The position numbers and the translations under genes are program-made. A DNA stretch of 64,000 bases from Clostridiaceae bacterium AM27-36LB (GTDB lineage Bacteria; Bacillota; Clostridia; Lachnospirales; Lachnospiraceae): the NCBI GenBank assembly GCA_003480725.1, contig QUJQ01000005.1, forward strand, positions 205,172 through 269,171. The letters run 5' to 3'. The notes under the pieces were generated by a model. That model had not been told where the DNA came from. It worked only from the letters and a program-made list of their open reading frames with translations, and ran no database searches. The first letter of the stretch is position 1. Every line of letters starts with the position of its first letter. Shown piece after piece: positions 16,045 through 24,020 of this stretch.

Positions 16045-17790
16045 TTATTTAGGCTCTTTAACATCTTTAATACGGTAGTACTCATCCATATCCACGCTGA
16101 GTTTTACCGTGGTATCTGGTTTTCGGTTGTTCAAGAGACATACCGTCTCAACGGTATTCCCTTTGTCCCACAAAAGCTCCGTAACTTCCCCGCCATCCTT
16201 GAACACCGGAAAATTCAGACCAATCCGCTTTAGCGGATATTCAGACTCGTCATTCCTGTAAATTTCAATTTCCTTAATCAAGGCTGTGACCACATTTCTC
16301 TTTTCTTCGTCATTTATTATATTATAAACGCAGTCGAAATTCACCATGATTTTGTAAATATTCTCAAGAGTAATTGCCTGCTGCTTAATTGCATCTCGCC
16401 GAAGTCTGGCATCTTCGATTTTTTCCTCCAGCTCAACAATGACATCATATAGGGAATCTAACCGCAAGGTCATATCATGGAGCTTTCGTTCCCGATATTT
16501 TGCATCAGCAGGGAGACTGTCAATTTCCCGTTCCAATCTTGTTTTATTCAGATCAACTTCCTTCAGCTTTGCCTGATAGCCCTCCAGTTCTTTATCCACT
16601 GCTTTCGTGTCAATCTGAACGCCAATCCGTTTTTTAATGGCTTGGGCATATTCCTCATTCCTTACGATCTCACGAATTGCCTCAATGACCATCGGTTCAA
16701 TATCGGTCTTTTTCAGCATCGCCTTATATTCACAATGCTTACCCCGGACCATCCTATTCCGACTACATACATAATAGTAAATTTCTTTGTAAGTGCCATC
16801 TTTATTTGTCCATGCGTGTTTATTCGTATACATGGGACTTCCACAAACCGGGCATTTCAGCAGACCTGATAACAAATGAACTCGATCCCGCCCAATTTTT
16901 GACGGTTGCTTTACTCCGGTTCTAAGACGCTTGGCATGAGCCTTTTCCCATACCTCCTCACTAACGATTCCTTTATGCTGTCCCTCTGTCAGAATGTAAT
17001 CGTCATTTCTTTTCATCTGGTAATCGTTTTTTGTGCCTTTGACTTTTTCCTTCGTTCTCCGTCCATAGGCAATTTTACCGCAATAAACCGGGTTATCCAA
17101 TATCAGTTTAATAAAATGTCCTGTCCAATCCTCTAATGTGCCATTCTGCCTCGGAATTTTCCGTATACCTTGTAAGTTCAACTGATTCGCAATACCACCC
17201 AAACCGATTTCCGATGAAGTATATAATTCAAAAATCTTCCGTATTGCCACAGCCTCTGTTTCTTCAATCATCAGCTTGTTATCTTCCAGTGTATACCCGT
17301 AGGGAGCAAAGCCACCATTCCATCCACCTTGCCGTGCCTTTTCGCGCCGCCCGTTCATCGTCTGCTCGATAATATTCTCACGCTCAATCTCAGCCACAGC
17401 AGATAGTACAGAAATCAAAAGTTTTCCGCTTGTCTGAGAGGAATCAATCCCTTCTTCTATGCAAATCAGATTTACACCATAAGATTGAACCAACTCCAAA
17501 GAGTTAAGTATATCTGCTGCATTACGGCCAAACCGTGACAGCTTATACACTAAAATATAGTCAATGTCCAAGCCATCCTCAATATCTCTGAGCATTTTTT
17601 GAAAGGCAGGCCGTCCCTCAATGGATTTACCGGATTTACCGGCATCTTCATAAGTATCAACAACGATCATTTCCTCACGATCCGCAAATCGTGTCAGCAT
17701 ATTTTTTTGACCTTCCAGGCTGTATCCGTCCACTTGCATCTCTGTGCTGACCCTCGGATACAAAACACAGCGTTTTCCATATCGGTTCAT
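16045..17790 (-). CDS. large serine recombinase (ICE integrase)
   Basis: This 581-residue site-specific recombinase belongs to the large serine family (TnpX/TndX-like). The catalytic N-terminal resolvase domain includes YPRVSTEMQ with the nucleophilic serine, then YILVYKLSRFGRNAAD and IERENIIEQTMNGRREKARQ. The recombinase domain follows (GGWNGGFAPYGY onwards). The zinc ribbon is LKCPVCGSPMYTNK with a second cysteine pair further on, and a coiled coil lies near 400-490. It would integrate and excise the ICE. GGAGG precedes the ATG at 17790. It is the leftmost backbone gene of the element, with its 3' end towards the expected boundary. Confidence 0.93.
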   Translation of the reverse strand: MNRYGKRCVLYPRVSTEMQVDGYSLEGQKNMLTRFADREEMIVVDTYEDAGKSGKSIEGRPAFQKMLRDIEDGLDIDYILVYKLSRFGRNAADILNSLELVQSYGVNLICIEEGIDSSQTSGKLLISVLSAVAEIERENIIEQTMNGRREKARQGGWNGGFAPYGYTLEDNKLMIEETEAVAIRKIFELYTSSEIGLGGIANQLNLQGIRKIPRQNGTLEDWTGHFIKLILDNPVYCGKIAYGRRTKEKVKGTKNDYQMKRNDDYILTEGQHKGIVSEEVWEKAHAKRLRTGVKQPSKIGRDRVHLLSGLLKCPVCGSPMYTNKHAWTNKDGTYKEIYYYVCSRNRMVRGKHCEYKAMLKKTDIEPMVIEAIREIVRNEEYAQAIKKRIGVQIDTKAVDKELEGYQAKLKEVDLNKTRLEREIDSLPADAKYRERKLHDMTLRLDSLYDVIVELEEKIEDARLRRDAIKQQAITLENIYKIMVNFDCVYNIINDEEKRNVVTALIKEIEIYRNDESEYPLKRIGLNFPVFKDGGEVTELLWDKGNTVETVCLLNNRKPDTTVKLSVDMDEYYRIKDVKEPK

Positions 17791-17845
17791 AATTCATACC
17801 TCCAAAATTTACTTTTGGAAAATATCCTATGTAAAGCTGCGATTC

Positions 17846-18007
17846 TCACGCAGCTCCGTCAACCTCGCCCAGCACTCTCATACCATATTTCTCGATGATA
17901 TGTGCCAGCGAAGTGATAAACGCTTCAAATTTTTGTTCCGCCAGAAGTTCTTCTGACCGGATTTCATCTGAAGGAATCAATGCACTTTTATTCTGGATAT
18001 TCTCCAT
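17846..18007 (-). CDS. 53-residue protein upstream of the recombinase
   Basis: This small acidic-helical protein starts MENIQNKSALIPSDEIRSEE and contains a hydrophobic helix around FEAFITSLAHIIEKYG. GGAGG lies a good distance before the ATG at 18007, so it is very probably translated. It ends 55 bases before the recombinase start and is likely co-transcribed with it. The function is unknown. A role in recombination direction or in recombinase expression is only suggested by position. Confidence 0.65.
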   Translation of the reverse strand: MENIQNKSALIPSDEIRSEELLAEQKFEAFITSLAHIIEKYGMRVLGEVDGAA

Positions 18008-18086
18008 TCAGAATCACCTCCGCAATTCCTAACGAAATTATAACTCTACTTGCACAGCCTGAAAATGATACGGCCTTTCGGCACCT

Positions 18087-18437
18087 TTACGTAATCCCCA
18101 GACTGCACAAGAGCGTCTTGTTTATGTTTTCCATGTCATCCTTGTTTAGATGACCAATATAGTTTTTTAACCTCGACTTGTCGATTGTTCTGATCTGTTC
18201 CAGCATAACAACAGATGGTTTCACCAAACCGCATCTGTCATTTAAGTGGTAATGCGTGGGGAACTTTCTGCTTTTTTTGCTTACACTGGTAATTGCTGCA
18301 ATAATAATCGTAGGACTGAAACAATTTCCCACATTGTTTTGAAGAATAAGTACAGGACGAGAGCCACTTTGTTCAGAGCCGATACCAGGGCTTAAATCAG
18401 CCGAATATATGTCACCTCGATGGAATTTTTCAAACAT
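18087..18437 (-). CDS. mazF: MazF/PemK-type toxin
   Basis: The 116-residue protein matches the MazF/PemK mRNA interferase fold: RGDIYSADLSPGIGSEQSGS, then RPVLILQNNVGN, TIIIAAITS and VMLEQIRTIDKSRL. These cover the conserved arginine, the TS residues and the QIRTID block. MazF toxins cleave single-stranded RNA at short motifs. The ATG at 18437 has GGAGG eight bases before it. No classic MazE antitoxin is next to it; the 53-aa gene downstream or the leader peptides upstream are the only candidates. It could also be an ICE maintenance factor. Confidence 0.88.
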   Translation of the reverse strand: MFEKFHRGDIYSADLSPGIGSEQSGSRPVLILQNNVGNCFSPTIIIAAITSVSKKSRKFPTHYHLNDRCGLVKPSVVMLEQIRTIDKSRLKNYIGHLNKDDMENINKTLLCSLGIT

Positions 18438-18458
18438 CACTCTCGCCTCCTTAATATC

Positions 18459-18548
18459 TTAATACTTAAACAGCCGCACCAGTCTGATAGAAATCTTCGG
18501 ATAAAAACCTGGTGCGGCTACTGTTATTCTGTTCGGATTACTCGTCAT
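18459..18548 (-). CDS. 29-residue leader-like peptide before mazF
   Basis: A short frame starts at an ATG (18548) behind a GGGGGCG stretch and encodes a basic peptide ending RLVRLFKY. An 11-base hairpin (18472-18519) lies inside it, and it ends 21 bases before the mazF ATG. This layout resembles a regulatory leader peptide, but there is no independent proof that it is translated. Confidence 0.35.
   Translation of the reverse strand: MTSNPNRITVAAPGFYPKISIRLVRLFKY
18472..18519. repeat. inverted repeat upstream of mazF
   Basis: AGCCGCACCAG and CTGGTGCGGCT form an 11-base stem with a 26-base loop. No long T-tract follows on the minus strand, so it may be a translational or attenuation structure rather than a plain terminator. 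Confidence 0.6.
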
Positions 18549-18922
18549 ATTTGCCACGCCCCCTGACGATGGGAACACAACAGGTCTCCGCTGGCGCGGC
18601 TGTCATAACTCCGCAGCATCGTTCGTATCGTGTGCCACAGGGTTCCCCCCAAGTCTTTGGCGGGCCGTGAGGAAGTATCTTTAAGCCCCCATGCAGTCAT
18701 CGCGCCGGATCTGCCACAATCCGTTTTATGAAATCGTAGATCGCTCCGAAGCAGTTCTTTCATCACCTCCCTGACTGCTCCATCTTCGCGGCGTTTCACA
18801 TTCGCTCGTACATGAGTTATGTACCTGTTGTGCTGTCTATTCAGTTTTCAAAGATCTTGAGGTCACGAGGATAGCGTGTCCTTCTAATAACCGTGAGGCT
18901 TTGAGCCTTTCTTTCAGGGGCG
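18545..18922 (-). other. structured intergenic region between sigma factor and mazF
   Basis: An 84-codon frame (18545-18799) is open here, but its product is unlike folded proteins. The region contains several short start-stop frames, such as a six-codon frame ending in GGGAGGTGATG, where the stop overlaps the next ATG. Small hairpins also occur (AGGCT/AGCCT at 18896-18908). I read it as a leader RNA with coupled short peptides rather than a real gene, with low certainty. The stretch TTGAAAACTGAATAG also occurs in ribosomal spacers of Firmicutes, but no rRNA is present. Confidence 0.4.
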
Positions 18923-19348
18923 TTACAGACGATTTTTAAGGAAAGTCTCCATGTTCCGAAGGCCGCGCTGGATAGATTCGCTGACCGATGCAACGCTGAC
19001 TCCTTCGCTCTTGGCAATCGCTGATTCTGTCAGTCCCAGGAAGTAGTAAGCATAGATGCGCTTGGCCTGCTTGTCCGGCAGAGCGGCAATCGCAGCGTGA
19101 AGCTGCTCCATCGTCACTTTGCGCTCATACAGCTCACAAGGGGTCATGGAAACGAAAAGGGCATCATACTCAATTCCGTCTCCGCGATCCAGAGAATAAT
19201 GCGCCTTGTGGTAATATGTACGGCGGCGGTATGCGGCCTCCAGGCGGTCATGCTCTTTCATAACAGCGGCTACTTCATCAGGAACCTCAATAATGTAATC
19301 GGTCTTATAAAAATCGGGATACTGCTCCCGCAGATTGATCTTGGTCAT
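18923..19348 (-). CDS. ICE-encoded RNA polymerase sigma factor
   Basis: This 141-residue sigma-70 family protein has a reduced region 2 and a clear region 4: LHAAIAALPDKQAKRIYAYY, then LGLTESAIAKSEGVSVASVS and ESIQRGLRNMETFL. Such small sigma factors accompany Tn1549/CTn-type elements and may direct element promoters or act as regulators. The ATG at 19348 follows GGAGGAAATT; ten further codons upstream lack a ribosome site. The gene is divergent from the Xre regulator at 19839. Confidence 0.85.
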   Translation of the reverse strand: MTKINLREQYPDFYKTDYIIEVPDEVAAVMKEHDRLEAAYRRRTYYHKAHYSLDRGDGIEYDALFVSMTPCELYERKVTMEQLHAAIAALPDKQAKRIYAYYFLGLTESAIAKSEGVSVASVSESIQRGLRNMETFLKNRL

Positions 19349-19838
19349 AATTTCCTCCATTTCAGTTGTTAGGGACAAAGGGCAACCGAAATGGCTATGG
19401 CGGAGAGCGACACCGGGGATGTTCGGGAAAATTCCCGTAAAATCGACAAAGAAAAACGTCAGACGGCCTTAATAGCTGTCTGACGCATTTTGTATGATAT
19501 ATTGTACGATTGTGCGGATTATTTACGCTTGATTGCGCGTGTCCGTGTGTATAATTTCTCTTTGGTAGGTCATTGATTTTTTTAGGTAATCACCTACCTG
19601 AAAACCATAATTCTGCTGAAATAAATAACCGCCCATCGTAGACTCCTCAAACGGCAGTCACGGGCGGTAATGGAAATATGCCCTGCCGTGAAAGGCCGTT
19701 TTTTTTATTGGCCTCCCGTCAGGGCTTTTATGTATATTTTATCTTTCAAAGGTGCATGATAAACACATATCAATACGCGTGATTGGGTGATGGTAACTTC
19801 CTCTTACGCACGATAGAATGTAATAGAGGTGAGCAATC
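19349..19838. other. 490-bp control region between sigma factor and Xre regulator
   Basis: No gene is supported here. The region holds a series of inverted repeats: GTCAGAC/GTCTGAC (19457-19485), a near-palindromic GGTAGGT...ACCTACC (19564-19598), CCGCCC/GGGCGG (19629-19667) and a GCCCTG/CAGGGC structure around an eight-T run (19680-19724). It separates divergent regulatory genes. It probably holds their promoters and operators, and the start of the transcripts that control excision. Confidence 0.5.
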
Positions 19839-20207
19839 ATGCCGGAAGATGTATTTGTGTATTTGGGACAGTGCCTCAGAGATGCAAGAGAAGAATGTGG
19901 ACTGACCCAACAGGAGCTTGCGGATCAAACCGGCAGAGGGCTTCGTCATCTCCAGGACATTGAAAAGGGCAGGAAAAATCCGTCTTACGATGTACTGGCA
20001 TCCTTTATCAAGCGATTAGGCATTTCTGCTAATGAGCTGTTTTATCCTGACGCTTCGGAACAGGAAAAGCAAGTACAGCATTTCATGGGAAAGTTTCTGG
20101 CCTGTACCGAGGATGAGCGGCAGATTATCTTGAAAACACTGGATTGTATGGCGGAGCAGTTTATCAGCCGACGTTACAAATCCTCCGATCCGCAAAATTA
20201 TGAATAA
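19839..20207 (+). CDS. Xre family transcriptional regulator
   Basis: The N-terminal 70 residues form a Cro/C1-type helix-turn-helix (LRDAREECGLTQQELADQTG, then RGLRHLQDIEKGRKNPSYDV). The C-terminal 50 residues are helical and may mediate dimerisation. The 122-residue protein is typical of element repressors. GAGGTGAG precedes the ATG at 19839. It faces away from the sigma factor gene and is convergent with the AraC gene. Control of ICE transfer or excision is the likely role, by position and family only. Confidence 0.85.
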   Translation: MPEDVFVYLGQCLRDAREECGLTQQELADQTGRGLRHLQDIEKGRKNPSYDVLASFIKRLGISANELFYPDASEQEKQVQHFMGKFLACTEDERQIILKTLDCMAEQFISRRYKSSDPQNYE

Positions 20208-20246
20208 AACCAGCAGGGCAAAATGCAATTTGTTTCTGCTGGTTTT
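20206..20246. terminator. bidirectional terminator between xre and araC-type genes
   Basis: AAAACCAGCAG pairs with CTGCTGGTTTT. A and T runs flank both sides, between convergent genes. Confidence 0.8.
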
Positions 20247-20286
20247 ATTTTGCCTCCGGCAGTAGACGTAAATTTTCCTAGCCCAA

Positions 20287-21258
20287 TCAATCGCCACTAT
20301 TTTGTTTCCGGTATTCAGCCGGTGCAATCTTCATGACATCTCGAAATGCTGTTGCAAATTTACTCTGATTCTCATATCCAACCTGGCTGGCAATTTCTGC
20401 TATGGTTGCCTGCGTCTGACGAAGCAGAGCAGCGGCCTGTTTCATGCGGTACACTTTCATATAGGTTCCAATGGGCTGTCCATAAACTCCCTTGAACGTA
20501 TCCTTTAAGGTTGCCGTATTGATAAGATACTCTTTGGAAAGTTCCTCAATCGTTGGCCGTTCCTGCAAGTTGGAGATAAGCCGCTTGTGAATGTCCCGTA
20601 CAATCTCCACCTGGGGAGAAGTATATAACTCTCGCTGCTTTTCTTTATTTACATCCACCATACACAAGAATAAGAGAAGCTCCTGCACCTTCAGCATGAA
20701 GTATGGCTTTTGCAGGCGATCCGGTACGGAATACAGTTCAGAAAAGATATGCTCAATCTCATCCTTGGCCCGCATGACAAAGCATGAGCCATCGGCACAA
20801 AATTTGTTTTTGAAATCTGCAATACCAATACCGCTCTCGGCGAGGATTCCAGGCGGATTTTGAGAAACCAGCTCCAGATCAAGCACTACTGAGATTCCGC
20901 GATAATGTCTCAAAGGAAAGGCCATTTCAGAAGCACAGTTATCCATTGTATGAATGGAAAGATCCCCTTCTCCGAGGTACAGGCAGGAACCGCTTTGCAA
21001 TACGCTCCCTTCACGCCCTTCCCGGCAATGATTGATCTCCAGCACATTCTTATCAATGGTTCCGTCCCAATAACAACTCGTTGCTTCAAAATCATTGTAA
21101 ATAAGCTGGATACCGGGATAAACCTGATAGACTGTCATAAGCCCCAGGCCATCCTCACAGTCCATTTTATAGACGGTGCAATATCCGTCATTATCTTTTG
21201 GAATAATCGCAGATAACCCCGTAGCATTGGTGATAGGGTTTTTGTTCATAGTATTCAT
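20287..21258 (-). CDS. AraC family transcriptional regulator
   Basis: The C-terminal 100 residues are an AraC/XylS DNA-binding domain with two helix-turn-helices (RPTIEELSKEYLINTATLKD and ATIAEIASQVGYENQSKFAT, ending FRDVMKIAPAEYRK). The first 200 residues form a sensor part with several cysteines, fitting metal or redox sensing. I place the start at 21258 (or 21249) rather than 21324, because a TATAAT box with an operator like that of the MATE gene covers 21305-21372, which would put the longer start inside the promoter. The ribosome site is weak in all options. It probably controls itself and the MATE-feo operon upstream. Confidence 0.85.
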   Translation of the reverse strand: MNTMNKNPITNATGLSAIIPKDNDGYCTVYKMDCEDGLGLMTVYQVYPGIQLIYNDFEATSCYWDGTIDKNVLEINHCREGREGSVLQSGSCLYLGEGDLSIHTMDNCASEMAFPLRHYRGISVVLDLELVSQNPPGILAESGIGIADFKNKFCADGSCFVMRAKDEIEHIFSELYSVPDRLQKPYFMLKVQELLLFLCMVDVNKEKQRELYTSPQVEIVRDIHKRLISNLQERPTIEELSKEYLINTATLKDTFKGVYGQPIGTYMKVYRMKQAAALLRQTQATIAEIASQVGYENQSKFATAFRDVMKIAPAEYRKQNSGD

Positions 21259-21304
21259 TCCGTTATCTCGTATTTGTTCTGCCAGGATTCTCCTGGCGTC
21301 TTTT

Positions 21305-21372
21305 ATTATATAGTTTTTTCTCATTTTATACCGCTCCAATCGGCAGGATGTGCAATCCAATCAGAAAGCAAA
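21305..21372 (-). promoter_or_regulatory. AraC-type operator and promoter of the regulator gene
   Basis: Reading leftwards, two GATTGGA half-sites stand 21 bases apart, which is two helix turns and typical for AraC proteins. They are followed after 23 bases by TATAAT (21305-21310). The 34-base operator (21334-21367) agrees with that at 25522-25555 in 28 positions. This supports autoregulation. Confidence 0.65.
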
Positions 21373-21461
21373 TTCTATTATAGTGCAGCCCTGCCGAATG
21401 TGCAAATATACGAAAAAGCCGATGCCCTCCAAAACGGAAAACATCGGCTATATGTGGGATT

Positions 21462-21605
21462 TTATTTGCTGCAATATTCCTTTCCTACACAACCGGAACA
21501 ACTGCCGCTACAACAAGAACCATTTTTGCGGTTCTTATGGATTTTTCGCACAGCCCATATTGCATAGAAAACAATCCCGATAAGGATTATACCAGTAACA
21601 AGCAT
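21462..21605 (-). CDS. FeoB-associated Cys-rich membrane protein
   Basis: This 47-residue protein has one N-terminal membrane helix (LVTGIILIGIVFYAIWAV), a basic stretch, and a cysteine-rich tail NGSCCSGSCSGCVGKEYCSK. The pattern fits the small FeoB-associated Cys-rich proteins that follow feoB in many Firmicutes and may help with iron handling at the membrane. AAAGGAG precedes the ATG at 21605. It is the last gene of the feo group, before the AraC operator. Confidence 0.8.
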   Translation of the reverse strand: MLVTGIILIGIVFYAIWAVRKIHKNRKNGSCCSGSCSGCVGKEYCSK

Positions 21606-21640
21606 CTAAAACTCCTTTCTGACTGGAAACTCACAACTTA

Positions 21641-21742
21641 TTAGCTTTGGGTCTCCGATCCTCTTTTCAAAATCCAAAGTCCAAATGCGACCACTGATAA
21701 AATGGCCGCTGAACGAAGCACTTTTCCAAACGTCATATTCAT
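21641..21742 (-). CDS. 33-residue single-helix protein behind feoB
   Basis: A tiny frame begins 3 bases after the feoB stop with an ATG preceded by GAGG. It encodes one hydrophobic helix (VLRSAAILSVVAFGLWILK) with a polar tail. It stands exactly where FeoC-like small partners can occur but shows no FeoC winged-helix features. Its function is unknown, and translation is suggested only by the ribosome site and spacing. Confidence 0.5.
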   Translation of the reverse strand: MNMTFGKVLRSAAILSVVAFGLWILKRGSETQS

Positions 21743-21745
21743 ACC

Positions 21746-23785
21746 TCACAGCAAAAGTCCAACACGATAAACCACAAAAGTAACAGCCCAGGCCACAACC
21801 AACTGGAACAGGGCCGAGAACAGCATCCACCTTGTACTGCCGGATTCCTTGCGAATTGTAGCCAGGGCCGCTGCACAGGGAACGTAAAGCAGGCAGAAAA
21901 TCATCAGGCAAAACGCATTGAGCTGTCCAAAACCGGCTGCACCCAGGATGCCGACCAATGTATCCATTCCCGCGCCGGAGTTGATATTGGGAATCCCAAA
22001 CAGAACGGCACAACTGGACACCACAACCTCTTTTGCAGAGATGCCAGCTATCAGAGCAACCGCTATCTGCCAGAATCCCAGTCCAATCGGTGCAAAGATC
22101 GGTACAAGCCAATGGCCCAGGATAGCCCCGAAGCTGTCTGCCATTTCCGTAGTATAGCCATGCGGCCCAAAGTTCAGGATCACCCACATGAGGATAGATG
22201 CTACAAAGATAGTAGTACCTGCCTTGGTAAGGTAGTCCTTTACCTTTTCCCATACATAGATTGCCACAGTTCTGGCGCTGGGGGCCTTATATTCCGGCAG
22301 CTCAATCAGCAGATAATTTTCCGATTTTCTCCGGTCAATCAAATGGATGATCGCCGCTACCAGGATAGCGACCACCAGGCCGATCAGGTACATGGAATAG
22401 GCCACGAGCATGGCGCGTTCCTGAAAGAACATCTCGGCAAACAAGATGTAGATTGGTAGACGGGCGCTGCAACTCATAAAGGGCGTAATCAACATGACCT
22501 TAAAACGGTCACGCCGGTTTTCCAAAGACCGTGAAGCCATGATTGCCGGAACAGTGCAGCCAAATCCCAAAATCATGGGGATAAATGCCCGTCCGGAAAG
22601 TCCCAGCTTGCTCATAATCCCTTCCATGACATACGCAACACGGGCCATGTATCCGCTGTCCTCCAGAAAAGCCAATGCCAGAAACAGAATGAAAATGTTC
22701 GGCAGGAAAGTCAGGATACCGCCCACACCGGCGATGATGCCGTCTACCAGCAGGGAGCGCAGCACTTCATTGACCCCGACAGCAATCAGTCCATCGCTTA
22801 TCAATGCCGACAGGCTCTCAATTCCTAATTCCAGGAATCCTTTCAGCCAATCGCCAATGGTAAAGGTCAGGAAGAACACCGCCGCCATGACAACGAGGAA
22901 AATCGGGATGCTCCAAAACTTATGCGTCAATACACGGTCTACCTTTTCCGTCAAAGCATCTTGACGGTCCTTATTGACCAGAACCTCCCTGATGATTTCC
23001 TCGATAAAATCATACTTCTCATTGATAATGTCGGATTCATAGTTCCGGTCGATCACATCCGGCATATTGACCGGATAACGTGCAGAGATTTCCTTATCCT
23101 GCTCCAGCAGCTTAATGGCGTGCCAGCGGTAATTGGACAGGTTCGGATATTTCCGCTTCAGCTCTGCCATGATAAGATCAATCTTGTCCTCAATAGCATC
23201 ACTGTAAACCATTGCGTATTCTGAATGGTGGTCGTGCCGGTGTTTTGGAGTATATTTATGATGATGAATCAGACACTCCGGATCTTTACAGTCTTTATGG
23301 TGCGCGGCTGCATGAAGCAGCACATCCAGTCCTGTCCGTTTTCTGGCTGAAACTGGAATGACCGGGATGCCCAGCATTTCCGGCAGTCTGTGTGTGTCAA
23401 TCTCCATGCCGCGCTTTTCCACAATGTCCATCATGTTCAGCGCCAGCACAACCGGCTTGCCCAGCTCCAAAAGCTGCAAAGTTAAGTATAGGTTTCGCTC
23501 CAGAGCGGAAGCGTCCGCAACATCAATAATCACATCGACTTCATCGCTTAGTATAAACTGTCTGGATACCTGTTCTTCCATTGTGTAGGAGGTCAGGCTG
23601 TAAGTGCCAGGAAGATCGACCAGTCGAATATTCAGATCATGGTCTTTAATGGCACCCTCTACTTTCTCAACGGTTACACCTGGCCAGTTTGCCACTTTCA
23701 GATTTGCACCGGTGTAAGCATTGAAAAGTGTTGTCTTTCCGCAGTTCGGATTTCCGATGAAGCCGATAGTCAAATTTTCTCTCAT
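21746..23785 (-). CDS. feoB: ferrous iron transporter FeoB
   Basis: FeoB imports Fe2+ across the cytoplasmic membrane. The N-terminal GTPase shows G1 GNPNCGKTTLF, the G3 motif DLPGTYSL and the G4-like NMMD. Around residues 158-187 lies an unusual run with ten histidines and two cysteines. The C-terminal part has many membrane helices and the conserved gate blocks (PFMSCSARLPIYILF and the second Cys-containing helix). The 679 residues are normal. feoA ends six bases upstream and two small genes follow, so they form one operon with the MATE gene. Cargo of the ICE. Confidence 0.95.
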   Translation of the reverse strand: MRENLTIGFIGNPNCGKTTLFNAYTGANLKVANWPGVTVEKVEGAIKDHDLNIRLVDLPGTYSLTSYTMEEQVSRQFILSDEVDVIIDVADASALERNLYLTLQLLELGKPVVLALNMMDIVEKRGMEIDTHRLPEMLGIPVIPVSARKRTGLDVLLHAAAHHKDCKDPECLIHHHKYTPKHRHDHHSEYAMVYSDAIEDKIDLIMAELKRKYPNLSNYRWHAIKLLEQDKEISARYPVNMPDVIDRNYESDIINEKYDFIEEIIREVLVNKDRQDALTEKVDRVLTHKFWSIPIFLVVMAAVFFLTFTIGDWLKGFLELGIESLSALISDGLIAVGVNEVLRSLLVDGIIAGVGGILTFLPNIFILFLALAFLEDSGYMARVAYVMEGIMSKLGLSGRAFIPMILGFGCTVPAIMASRSLENRRDRFKVMLITPFMSCSARLPIYILFAEMFFQERAMLVAYSMYLIGLVVAILVAAIIHLIDRRKSENYLLIELPEYKAPSARTVAIYVWEKVKDYLTKAGTTIFVASILMWVILNFGPHGYTTEMADSFGAILGHWLVPIFAPIGLGFWQIAVALIAGISAKEVVVSSCAVLFGIPNINSGAGMDTLVGILGAAGFGQLNAFCLMIFCLLYVPCAAALATIRKESGSTRWMLFSALFQLVVAWAVTFVVYRVGLLL

Positions 23786-23791
23786 CGGAAT

Positions 23792-24007
23792 TTACCCCAC
23801 TAAAATATTCTTTGTGATATTGCGCCCAAGTGCAAAGCGTGTTCCCCTGACTTTCACAATCAGGACACCCCGACTTTTGCTGTTCAGAACAGCGATAGAG
23901 GTTCCACGGGTCATCCCAAGGGCCTCCAAACGCTTTTCTATATTGACAGGCAGATCAATATCCTCAACTTTATATTCATTTCCTATTTTTCCATCGCAAA
24001 GATACAT
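23792..24007 (-). CDS. feoA: FeoA domain protein
   Basis: This 71-residue SH3-like FeoA protein carries LPVNIEKRLEALGMTRGTSI, then a run of basic and hydrophobic strands ending RNITKNILVG. FeoA is a cytosolic partner that supports FeoB GTPase function. It lies 6 bases before feoB and 13 bases behind the MATE gene, in one operon. Confidence 0.9.
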   Translation of the reverse strand: MYLCDGKIGNEYKVEDIDLPVNIEKRLEALGMTRGTSIAVLNSKSRGVLIVKVRGTRFALGRNITKNILVG

Positions 24008-24020
24008 GAACGCTCCCTCC

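Noticed and set aside
18843-18857. Similarity to a ribosomal spacer word (TTGAAAACTGAATAG on the minus strand)
   Set aside because: No 16S, 23S, 5S or tRNA sequence is near; a 15-base match is not evidence of an rRNA operon.
20287-21324. Longer AraC start at the ATG 21324
   Set aside because: It would place the start upstream of the TATAAT box at 21305-21310, which has the same spacing to the operator as in the MATE promoter.
21606-22253. 215-codon frame overlapping the end of feoB
   Set aside because: It reads the feoB end in another frame; the real frames are FeoB and two small proteins behind it.
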